64,000 nucleotides of DNA from Candidatus Brocadia pituitae. GTDB taxonomy: Bacteria; Planctomycetota; Brocadiia; Brocadiales; Brocadiaceae. Of the stretch, positions 35,306 through 43,042 are shown in pieces; within the stretch, counting starts at the first letter, position 1; each line of letters starts with the position of its first letter. Where the stretch lies: contig AP021856.1 in the NCBI GenBank assembly GCA_017347445.1, forward strand, positions 2,426,613-2,490,612, in the 5' to 3' direction. Below the pieces are notes generated by a model. That model ran no database searches. It had not been told where the DNA came from and saw nothing but the letters and a program-made list of their open reading frames with translations. A program made the position numbers and the translations under genes.

Positions 35306-36703
35306 TTAGTGATGCTCTTCTTCAACGATAAATTCTACGGCATCATCATAAGACTGTTTTCTGTAACCAAACAAGGATACAATGGTTCCTGCCGCAAGCC
35401 CGGTAATCCAGGCAATAATAAACGTCACAAACACGCCTTTGATTTGTAACCCTGGCACAACATTCTGGGCGATAAAAATAGCTGCCAGACCACCGAGCAT
35501 GCCGGGCATACCATGGAGATTGTGAACACCACAGGTATCAATTCCCTTTATTGCCCTTTGGACTCGTGGCTGAATGAGAGCAAAACCAATGACACTTAAA
35601 ATACCAGCAATGAAGCCCAACGCAAGAGAAGCCTTTGGCGTTGTATGGGCACATGAAGAGCCAATTGCGACACCACCGGCAAGGGCGGCATTGGCCATAT
35701 CTTCTATCGCAATCTTTTTCCGAATCATCGTGCTTGCAATGTACGTCGATACCGTTGCGCCACAGAGTGAAAGAATGGTGTTTACTGCGGCCAAAGGCAT
35801 CTTGGAGATCTCTGCCGGTGCAGCACAAAAGGAAGGCCAGAAGATCCACAACATCATACTTCCTAACATGGAAAATTGATTGCTGATCTTATCAGATTCG
35901 ATTTTTTTGTTAAAATCCTCACTCGTGGTCATTCGAACAATGACACCTAATCCGAAATAGGCGCCAAATTGATGAATAACAATAGAACCTCCGGTATCTA
36001 TCAGTAGTCCCTTTGGGATCAGACCCATACCATTGTCCAGCATAATCCATTCGTTCAGCATATAAGAAGGAACGAATATCAATGCCATGATAATATACTG
36101 GGACATCTTCAATCTGCCCAGGAAGGCGCCGGTTGCAATCAATATGCTCGCAGCACAAAACTCGGCAAGGATTAACCGGTCCATGGTTAATTCCGCAGGT
36201 TCTCCAAAGATATGCATTTTCTTGAGAAACATATAATAGGGGATGACGACGCTTACTGCGATATAGGTTGCAGTAACAGCGCCGTAACCGTACCGCTTTA
36301 CAAAAACCATTAAAAATCCGAAACCGACCATCAACATGGCCATAACATGGATGGCCTTACCGTATTTGGCTAATTCAAGAAAATCCTCCATCGCACTGGC
36401 CACTCCACCATGCGCTTCACTATGGGCGGACGCGGGCTCAGCCTTGATTGTTGTCTGGGTTTCCACGCTGTTACTGGCAAGGAGGATTTCATGACTTCCT
36501 GCATTTACCCCAGATGTCTGCTCCAGAGTTGACCATGCGTGCTGATCGTTCTGCGTATCGTGGATTGCAAACACCGCATGCTCCACGGATTGACTCCCCG
36601 GCTCTTCAGATCCATAGCAGTGTTGCATTACCCCCAGCAAGGGAATACTTAAAAGACTCATGCATAATACAACACACAAATTCAGAAACTTTTTTACTGT
36701 CAT
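35306..36703 (-). CDS. Rhesus-type ammonium/ammonia channel
   Basis: 465 residues. GGAGG precedes the ATG. A signal peptide (residues 1-29) and a unique 70-residue extracytoplasmic segment precede about eleven membrane helices. GGSIVIHQFGAYFGL and DTCGVHNLHGMPGMLGG are hallmarks of Rh proteins, the His in each lining the pore, distinguishing it from AmtB. It would move NH3/NH4+ across a cell or anammoxosome membrane. No PII gene is adjacent, which agrees with Rh rather than Amt control. A strong terminator ends the transcript. Confidence 0.93.
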   Translation of the reverse strand: MTVKKFLNLCVVLCMSLLSIPLLGVMQHCYGSEEPGSQSVEHAVFAIHDTQNDQHAWSTLEQTSGVNAGSHEILLASNSVETQTTIKAEPASAHSEAHGGVASAMEDFLELAKYGKAIHVMAMLMVGFGFLMVFVKRYGYGAVTATYIAVSVVIPYYMFLKKMHIFGEPAELTMDRLILAEFCAASILIATGAFLGRLKMSQYIIMALIFVPSYMLNEWIMLDNGMGLIPKGLLIDTGGSIVIHQFGAYFGLGVIVRMTTSEDFNKKIESDKISNQFSMLGSMMLWIFWPSFCAAPAEISKMPLAAVNTILSLCGATVSTYIASTMIRKKIAIEDMANAALAGGVAIGSSCAHTTPKASLALGFIAGILSVIGFALIQPRVQRAIKGIDTCGVHNLHGMPGMLGGLAAIFIAQNVVPGLQIKGVFVTFIIAWITGLAAGTIVSLFGYRKQSYDDAVEFIVEEEHH

Positions 36704-37176
36704 CTGGTCGTCCTCCTTTTCCTTTAAAAATTATGTTAGATGAAATTAACACATGGTGTTTTCCAAGGTATACCACGAAAAGACAACAGATTATTTGTCC
36801 ATTTCAGGTGGTGCATAGTTTCAGCCATTTAGTAAGATTTTTTTCACTCTTTCCTAGCCTATCCAGAGGATAGATTTGTTTGCACAACCATACATAAGTA
36901 CAAATGGTATTATTGTGTCATCATATAGCGAACTGCCGGTGAGTGTTGATATTTTGGGGATATATATAGTTTATTTAATACAAAATATCAAGAGAAAAGT
37001 CTCTGCTCATGTGATTACCTTAAAAAAATAGATAAATACCTTGTGTTGAAAATAAGCGAAACTCATGCCATAACAATTTTAATGGGAACGATATGGAGGT
37101 GACGAAAAACCGAAAGGGAGAGATACTAGAAAAAATTGCGCCTATTGGTGGGTGAGATACTCATGAACAGTATGGT
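36704..37176. other. Intergenic region upstream of the Rh gene
   Basis: About 470 bp. It must contain the Rh promoter on the minus strand. A 20-codon frame at 37093 with its own GGAGG (MEVTKNRKGEILEK) is the only coding-like trace. No repeat, terminator or riboswitch was recognised. Confidence 0.4.
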
Positions 37177-38835
37177 TTAATTGCCCAGTAATTGTGCCTT
37201 TTTAAACTCATAGTCCTCATCGGAAATAAGCCCTTCTTCCTTCAATTCCTTTAATTCTGCAAGTTTGTCGTCTTCGAGTCCTTTTTCAGAAGAAGTAGTT
37301 GGCGACGGCTCATTCATCTCCGTGCCGGCAAGTTCTTTGAGTTTGAAGGTATAGTCTTCTTCCGTAATAAGGCCATCATCGTAGAGTTCCTTCAGATCTT
37401 TTACTTTTTCGTTTTCCGTTGTACTCTCAGAAGGCATTAAATCCGTTTTTTCCGCATGGGAAGAAATTGCCGATGAATCATTCTGAGTTTGCAACGAAGT
37501 AATTTCTTCCAGCTTCTGCTTGTAATCATCTTCAGTGATGAGTTGCTGGTCATAGAGCTCTTTTAACTCTGCTGCTCGCTCGTCTGGAGAGATATTTCCA
37601 GGTATTTCTGCTTTCGGTTCAGCTTTCGGCGGAGTTAATAGTTCTTTTCCCTTGCTTTCGAAATCCTCATCAGAAATTAGGCCTTCATGTCTCATTTCTT
37701 CCAAAAGTTTGAGTTTGTCATCAGGTGAGAGCTCTTGTTCTTGAGCTGAGTGTCCTTGTACAGATGGTGACTCTTCATCAGGTACAATTGGTGGCCCCAC
37801 CATGCTGTCAAGTGCTTCATCAGCGAATCCCTTGATCGTAGATTCAAGGTTTTCCGGTTGTTGTGAAACATCTTCGTCTTCCAGGCGTATTTTCTTTTTT
37901 GCATAGCCTTTTGTTTCCGGAAGCGTACCGATGTCATTGCCTTTCATAAGGGCGTCTTTTTTTTCCTCATATTCAACAGCAGAGATGGTCCCTTCTTCTT
38001 TAAGCTCCAATAATTTTGAAAGTTTTTCATGTAAGTCCTTAATGTCTATAGAAGGCATTTCAGGAGTACTTATATCTTTTGACCTCTTTTTCTTTTCTAT
38101 TTTCGAGATTTTATGGGAAGATTCAGGAAGTTCATCTTTTGCGGAACTCAATACTTCAGGGGGAGATTCTTTGTGTTTGTTTTCTGCAACTTCTTGTGTG
38201 TCCGCCACCGCATTTTGGATAGCTTCCTCATCAATATCTTTTTGTGGAGATATTTGGTTTTGTTCGGGGAGCTTTTCTGGTTTTTTCACTGCGAGCCTTT
38301 TCTCTTCTTTTCCACCGCGGGCCGTCTTCTTTTTTTCCCTGATGGATTTTTCATCTCTACCATCAAATGGCGGCGAAAAGATCGATACTGCCATAAATGG
38401 CTCACCACCGGTATTAATAAACTTATGTATCGTTTTACTGGGAATTTGCAGGATAGAACCAGACTTTACCAGGTATCTTGTGCCATCAAGCGTGGCAATG
38501 CCACTTCCTTTTTTAACATAGATAACCTCATCGTGTCGCTTATGGTAATGAGGATGAAATTCCCCATTTTCACGAACCTGAATGAGATGCATGCTTGAAT
38601 TCTTGTTTTTACCCACCTCAGTTATCTTTACCTCTTCATCTTCGCCAAGAGGATTCTTGCTCGCAATCTCCTCAATATTTTGTACGTTAGAAGAAAAGAC
38701 TTCCGGAAATTTGGTGGGATGCTGGAGTGATTCTATAAAATTTACGGGGTAATATTTAACGGTGGTACACCCAAGAAAGGTGGCAGGCAAGAGTGAAATT
38801 AAAAGCCGGGGAATACCGGTTTTTTGAATTATCAT
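37177..38835 (-). CDS. Cupin-domain lipoprotein with five C-terminal SHOCT-like repeats
   Basis: 552 residues from the ATG at 38835. Lipobox FLGC around residue 23. A cupin domain (about 75-165) shows PHYHKRHDEVIYV and IPSKTIHKFIN, so metal ligands are present. A long acidic/lysine-rich linker leads to five copies of a helix-hairpin-helix repeat of the form LxELyDxGLITEEDYxxKxxEL, the SHOCT pattern, at about 280-305, 370-395, 415-440, 470-495 and 525-552. SHOCT units usually occur singly in cytoplasmic or membrane proteins; five in an exported cupin is unusual. Neighbours give no clue to substrate. Confidence 0.8.
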   Translation of the reverse strand: MIIQKTGIPRLLISLLPATFLGCTTVKYYPVNFIESLQHPTKFPEVFSSNVQNIEEIASKNPLGEDEEVKITEVGKNKNSSMHLIQVRENGEFHPHYHKRHDEVIYVKKGSGIATLDGTRYLVKSGSILQIPSKTIHKFINTGGEPFMAVSIFSPPFDGRDEKSIREKKKTARGGKEEKRLAVKKPEKLPEQNQISPQKDIDEEAIQNAVADTQEVAENKHKESPPEVLSSAKDELPESSHKISKIEKKKRSKDISTPEMPSIDIKDLHEKLSKLLELKEEGTISAVEYEEKKDALMKGNDIGTLPETKGYAKKKIRLEDEDVSQQPENLESTIKGFADEALDSMVGPPIVPDEESPSVQGHSAQEQELSPDDKLKLLEEMRHEGLISDEDFESKGKELLTPPKAEPKAEIPGNISPDERAAELKELYDQQLITEDDYKQKLEEITSLQTQNDSSAISSHAEKTDLMPSESTTENEKVKDLKELYDDGLITEEDYTFKLKELAGTEMNEPSPTTSSEKGLEDDKLAELKELKEEGLISDEDYEFKKAQLLGN

Positions 38836-39406
38836 GGAAAACAATTTGCTAAAAACAGTGCTTATATACGTGTCTTACCTATGCTGGGAATGTGTGTTGC
38901 TAACAATGCTGTTTAATACAATCTATTTATTAAAGCAAAAGATTTTGCGTATTGCAAGCGTGTATTTTAATTCCCCGGGGCCACGTCAAATATAACTGCA
39001 AGTAATTCCCGGTAAAAAGAAAAGAAATAAACTGACTTTTTCAACATGGCTCTCGTATACTGGTTTCATGAACCATGAAGAGACAAGAAAAAACGACAGC
39101 CAATCATTCCTTGTTATTCGAAGCAAATCTCATGTAAAATGCTAATCAACTGCGGTAACTTTCTGCGCCACGAAAACACAAAAGAACTAGGAATAATCTT
39201 GGTGCCATAGCAACTTTGTGGCAACTGTAAATCATTAACATCAAGCCATTCGAATCATCCCGAAAAGCCTCTAAAGTGGAAATATATTGCCATAAGCATC
39301 GAAAAGAGTATAATTTTAAATGATTTATTAGCTTGTGCTGTTGTTTACAAGTTCATCAGTAGAAGACAAATTCAAAACTCACTCTATTTTAAGAGGAAAA
39401 TATCTT
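38836..39406. other. 570-bp gap before the toxin-antitoxin genes
   Basis: No supported gene. A reading frame opens at 39335 and runs into hicB but starts upstream of its ribosome site. I see no strong hairpin. The hicBA promoter should lie in its right half. Confidence 0.4.
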
Positions 39407-39649
39407 ATGTTGACAGATTATATTAATGCTGCTATGCAAAAGGCACATTACGAAATTTTGCCCGATAATGAGGGTTACTTCGGCAAGATTGAATGCCTTC
39501 AAGGAGTCTGGGCTAATGCAAGTACCCTTGAAGGTTGCCGGGAAGAATTAAGAGAGGTCATGGAAGAATGGATTCTATTAGGTATCAAAATGGGGCATAC
39601 CATTCCTGTAATTGATGGAATAGACGTCAACATTAAGGAAGTAGTTTGA
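39407..39649 (+). CDS. hicB: HicB-type antitoxin
   Basis: 80 residues from the ATG at 39407, which has AGAGGAAA nine bases upstream. The partial RNase-H-like HicB fold is recognisable: YEILPDNEGYFGKIECLQGVWANA, then EVMEEWILLGIKMGHTIPVI. It lacks an obvious C-terminal DNA-binding domain, as in short HicB proteins. It overlaps hicA by one base (TGATG), in the reversed order hicB-hicA. It neutralises HicA and may repress the pair. Confidence 0.88.
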   Translation: MLTDYINAAMQKAHYEILPDNEGYFGKIECLQGVWANASTLEGCREELREVMEEWILLGIKMGHTIPVIDGIDVNIKEVV

Positions 39650-39867
39650 TGCCAAAATTTGGCCCTATTAAACGCAAAGATTTGATTCGTTACTTACGGC
39701 AGCTTGGATTTATTGGTCCATACTCTGGAGGAAAACACCAATTTATGGTTAAGGAGAAATTAAAGGTTCGTATCCCCAATCCGCACAAAAGTGACATTGG
39801 TGAAAATCTTCTTAAGCAAATTCTTAAAGAAATCGGATTAGATAGGTCAAAATGGGAAGAACTTTGA
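39649..39867 (+). CDS. hicA: HicA-type mRNA interferase toxin
   Basis: 72 residues from the ATG at 39649. The dsRBD-like HicA fold with catalytic His appears as GGKHQFMVKEKLKVRIPNPH; the helix LLKQILKEIGL ends it. It cleaves mRNA in related systems. The start overlaps the hicB stop, so translation is coupled. Confidence 0.9.
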   Translation: MPKFGPIKRKDLIRYLRQLGFIGPYSGGKHQFMVKEKLKVRIPNPHKSDIGENLLKQILKEIGLDRSKWEEL

Positions 39868-39983
39868 AATGATTCATGAATTAGATACGGTTGTTCTTTC
39901 TCACGATATGAAGGAACACAATTTGAAAAAAGACGATATAGGTATAGTAGTACACTGTTATAAAAATAATGAGGTAATAAAAT

Positions 39984-40208
39984 ATGAAATTTGAGCGCAT
40001 AACGGTTGATCCCAATGTTTGCACGGGTAAGCCATGTATTCGTGGTCTTCGTTTCCCTGTTTCACGTCTCCTGGGACTTCTTGCATCCGGAGAAACAAAA
40101 GAAACCATTCTCAAAGCATATCCTTACTTAGAAGCTGAAGATATTGATGAAACTTTACGCTTCGCTGCATTTCTTGCAGAAGAGGAGACGGTAGAATTTT
40201 CACGATGA
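39984..40208 (+). CDS. DUF433 antitoxin-like protein
   Basis: 74 residues. FERITVDPNVCTGKPCIRGL is the DUF433 signature, followed by a winged-helix-like segment (LLASGETKETILKAYPYLEAEDI). DUF433 proteins are paired with DUF5615 PIN-like proteins as toxin-antitoxin modules. The next gene is exactly that and overlaps by four bases (ATGA). Confidence 0.92.
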   Translation: MKFERITVDPNVCTGKPCIRGLRFPVSRLLGLLASGETKETILKAYPYLEAEDIDETLRFAAFLAEEETVEFSR

Positions 40209-40531
40209 GGTTTCTTGTTGATATGCCACTATCTCCAGAACTAGCAGACTGGCTTTCACAACAAGGGCACAACGCTGTCCACGCCATCGAACTGGGTTTA
40301 GGACGCGCTTCAGATATGACAATTTTAGAGCGTGCTCGAATTGAAAAACGTATAGTAATTACCGCTGACTTAGATTATTCACGTCTTTTAGCATCGACAA
40401 AATACGAAGAGCCAGGATTGATACTTTTCAGAGGTGGCAATTATAGCGACCAAGAAGCAATAGAACGTCTAAAACGAGTATTTGAGACGGTGACACCTAA
40501 AGACTTATCAAATTCCTATAGTTGTCATTGA
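40205..40531 (+). CDS. DUF5615 PIN-like toxin
   Basis: 108 residues. FLVDMPLSPELADWLSQQGH at the start and VITADLDYSRLL in the middle carry the conserved acidic residues of the PIN-like (Mut7-C) nuclease fold. It is overlapped by the DUF433 gene and together they form a second toxin-antitoxin pair next to hicBA, both close to ssrA. Confidence 0.92.
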   Translation: MRFLVDMPLSPELADWLSQQGHNAVHAIELGLGRASDMTILERARIEKRIVITADLDYSRLLASTKYEEPGLILFRGGNYSDQEAIERLKRVFETVTPKDLSNSYSCH

Positions 40532-40993
40532 AAAGGGTAGAATTCGTCGTCGGCATCTTCCAATTTAATCATAATAGCAATAATTTATGCTTCGCATTAA
40601 ATTTACTTTAAAGCCATTCGTTAGCAATCTTCGATAAACTTAACTTAGCATTTTGGTGACACATTGGTGACGGTATATTTAAGGTATGAAAATTTGCAAA
40701 TCATTGTAATACAAATACTTAATAAATTTTATCGGCAGGTTCAATTCCCCCATTAATTTCTAGCCATCCTAACATATCCTATTTCTTATACTTAACAAAA
40801 ATAAAGGGCAACATCACTTAAGATGTTGCCCTTTAAAATACATCATCACTCTATTATCATTTTCTAACTACGTCCATTTTCATTTCAATTCGTAATCATA
40901 AAAATCTTGCACTTCCCTGAAACTGAGGACACATTGGGGACGTTATTTTTGGCAGCTTAAAATTCATAAGTTATTAATTTTAAGTAACTTAAT
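40532..40993. other. Gap between DUF5615 and tmRNA
   Basis: About 460 bp without a gene. It contains the hairpin at 40803-40836 (see the terminator entry) and phrases of AT-rich sequence. No attachment-site repeat of the tmRNA 3' end could be found in it by eye. Confidence 0.45.
40803..40836. terminator. Bidirectional terminator
   Basis: AAAGGGCAACATC and GATGTTGCCCTTT form a 13-bp stem around a 6-base loop with flanking A and T tracts. It lies downstream of both the DUF5615 gene (plus strand) and ssrA (minus strand) and could serve both. Confidence 0.8.
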
Positions 40994-41349
40994 TGGTGGA
41001 GGCGGCGGGAATTGAACCCGCGTCCCTAGACATTTCAGCATAGGCTTCTACGTACATAGTCTATTTATTGAGTCTCGTCACCCAGAACCCCAATAGACAG
41101 GGTTTCCGATAACCAGCCAGGTTTAAGAGTTCGCCCAGCCCCCACCTGACAGAAGGACCAAACTAACCTGCTAGTCGTCGTTTCATTACCCACGCAGGTA
41201 AGGATAATAAAACGTGGCTGTTAATTAAGCAGCCATTGCCATTGGATATTCGGCATTTAAATCATTTTGCCAGGTTTTTAACGAGGCCGCCTGACAACCT
41301 CAATACGCCACCTATACCTCAACGTGTCCGGTCGAATCCTTTCGCCCCC
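40994..41349 (-). ncRNA. ssrA: Transfer-messenger RNA (tmRNA)
   Basis: Reading the minus strand from 41349, GGGGGCGAAAGGATTCGACC opens the tRNA-like part. GGACGCGGGTTCAATTCCCG and then CCGCCTCCACCA close it at 40994. The first seven bases pair with the 3' end (GGGGGCG with CGCCUCC, one G-U). The CCA is encoded. The tag frame ends ...ATG GCT GCT TAA; with the GCC in TTTAAATGCCGAA as resume codon the tag is AEYPMAMAA, though a more upstream resume codon cannot be ruled out. It rescues stalled ribosomes with SmpB, which is not in this window. Confidence 0.96.
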
Positions 41350-41519
41350 TTATAATGTTTTATCCTTACAAAATTATTATACCAGTTTACACAGGATAAA
41401 GCAATTCAACAATTAAATTCTAAGCAAAACTTGTAAACTGGGGCTAGCACCCCGGTTCAACGACGGCTCATCAGCGCCGTCCGCTGCAATCGATTGTCAA
41501 TCATGCTTTTTTCTCGTAC

Positions 41520-42053
41520 TTAACTCCTTTCTTCTCCAGTCATTGGATCTATAACAAGCTCGATCCCTTGGCCACGCTTGAGAAGTTCGACATCCCAGAA
41601 TCCTTCATCGAATTCTACGTCCGTTATTGTCCCCAGCTTACGTGCTTCTAAGGACTGTATAATTGTTGAGAGGGCCAAGACGTTCGTCGTTGGTATTTCA
41701 TCAGAACCCACTCTCTTCCGGTGTTTCTCCTTACCAGACTTTGGATTGATGTAAAGTTTCTTGCAACCATCGGTGGCGCAAACCTTTACCTCACACAAGC
41801 CGTCACCAAACCCGACTTGCCATCTTAATATACTGTCCAGTTTTTAAGGTATATTATACCTGCTTAATTTCACAACAGACTCTGCACGAACTTGTGGGAA
41901 TTCTGCCATCAACAACAATCCATAAGGTCCATTTTTCTTATTCATTATTACAACATTCAACAGAGATTCTTTAATCTCTGGGTAATCAGAGTCATCATAG
42001 CCCCTGCCAAAAAAAAGATTATTTTCTGTAAGATATTGACAATATAATGTTTG
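41520..42053 (-). pseudogene. Probable decayed gene, two in-frame pieces around a TAA
   Basis: The minus-strand frame from about 42053 to 41844 reads coding-like (NLFFGRGYDDSDYPEIKES ... PQVRAESVVKLSR) and ends in TAA. In the same frame, directly after that stop, translation continues (DSILRWQVGFGDGLCEVK) to 41520, with CATDGCKKLYINPKSGKEK and a C-terminal part, TDVEFDEGFWDVELL then LVIDPMTGEE, that resembles a PepSY-like unit. The second piece on its own would start only at TTG. No ribosome site is visible for either. A single inactivated gene is the simplest view; two small genes are possible. Confidence 0.45.
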
Positions 42054-42214
42054 AGAGAGTTAAACCTGTAATTTAGAAAAGTGAATTTTTGCAACGGCAC
42101 AAGAAATAATTTAGTACAACACTATATTTTTTCTTCAATGATAATTTTAGGTATAGAATTAGCTCTTGATACCATCACATTATGAGCCTATAAGGTATTT
42201 ATTGGAGGTGGCAA

Positions 42215-42550
42215 ATGGTAAACAACATAAATCCCACGACATCAAAACTTTTAGAAGAGATAAAAAGGTTGTCTGCACAAACAGCAAAGAAACAAGGAAA
42301 TCATATTGATTTTAAAGATAGTGTGCTGAATGATCACCCTCATACGATCAAAGACTTGAAAAGGACGAACTTAATGAATTCCATCGAAAGGATACAAAGA
42401 AAAAACAACATACCGACAAAGACACCCGAGAATTTTGAGCAGGAAATCTTCACAAAAAATGTTCAAGCATCTAAATGGACTAAAGTTGTAGCTACGCCAA
42501 AAAACAACAGAGCGGAGGCTGTGGGATCATCTCTCGATATTTATCTATAG
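42215..42550 (+). CDS. Hypothetical protein (111 residues)
   Basis: GGAGG lies six bases before the ATG and a terminator hairpin follows the stop, so this is a real transcription unit. The protein is hydrophilic, basic in the middle (NSIERIQRKNNIPTKTPEN), with no membrane segment or recognisable motif. I do not know its function. It stands alone between gene remnants and the protease operon. Confidence 0.7.
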   Translation: MVNNINPTTSKLLEEIKRLSAQTAKKQGNHIDFKDSVLNDHPHTIKDLKRTNLMNSIERIQRKNNIPTKTPENFEQEIFTKNVQASKWTKVVATPKNNRAEAVGSSLDIYL

Positions 42551-42561
42551 AGAAGAAAGGT

Positions 42562-42611
42562 AGCAAGCTGATTTTCGAAGAAAAGGAGGAAAGCGAAAAA
42601 TCAGCTTGCTA
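42562..42611 (+). terminator. Hairpin after the 111-residue gene
   Basis: AGCAAGCTGATTTTCG at 42562-42577 pairs with CGAAAAATCAGCTTGCT ending at 42610, around a 17-base loop. A strong SD sequence sits immediately downstream (see the small ORF at 42627), so it could also control that. Confidence 0.75.
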
Positions 42612-42626
42612 AAAAGGAGAACAATT

Positions 42627-42692
42627 ATGACACTTAAAACATCTATATTTAAAAAAAAGTTCCGCTATCACAAAATTTTTTTGTATTTGTAG
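42627..42692 (+). CDS. Putative 21-residue peptide
   Basis: AAAAGGAG lies seven bases before an ATG. The frame encodes MTLKTSIFKKKFRYHKIFLYL, basic and amphipathic, and then TAG. It comes just after a large hairpin. The ribosome site is among the best in the area, but the product is too short to judge; it may be a truncated gene start or leader peptide. Confidence 0.3.
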   Translation: MTLKTSIFKKKFRYHKIFLYL

Positions 42693-42823
42693 ATAGAATT
42701 AAATTATAATTGATTTTATATGAAATATAAAATGACATCTATATGGATTCCGGCAACTGTTTTTTCTCCGGATTCAGCACTTCCTAAAAAGAATAAAGAT
42801 GAATCTCTGTAACGATACTACCA

Positions 42824-43042
42824 ATGAAGCCCTTCAAAAAAATGCTTTTGCTCACCGGAATAGGTTTGATCTATATTGTAATGGCCTACATAACCTTTCT
42901 CGCTGTCGTAAAAGTACATAGAACCAATGATCCTTCTGTTGCGAAGAAGATAGTCATTTTGACTTTTTTTGCAGACCTATTCATGTTTACTGGTAGTGGA
43001 TATTTAATTTACAAACTGAAAATTCCTATGGATAAAACATGA
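42824..43042 (+). CDS. Small two-helix membrane protein
   Basis: 72 residues with two transmembrane segments (LLLTGIGLIYIVMAYITFLA and KIVILTFFADLFMFTGSGYL). It overlaps the DegP-like gene by four bases (ATGA), so the two are translationally coupled. It is unrelated to any family I recognise; a partner or regulator of the protease is plausible. Confidence 0.7.
   Translation: MKPFKKMLLLTGIGLIYIVMAYITFLAVVKVHRTNDPSVAKKIVILTFFADLFMFTGSGYLIYKLKIPMDKT

Noticed and set aside
38836-39406. The long frame beginning at 39335 as the start of hicB
   Set aside because: The ATG at 39407 has the ribosome site and gives the usual HicB length; the upstream 24 codons show no family similarity.
40725-40770. 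A tRNA-like GGTTCAATTCCCCC before ssrA
   Set aside because: The T-stem does not pair and no acceptor or anticodon arm is found; not a tRNA or clear attachment site.
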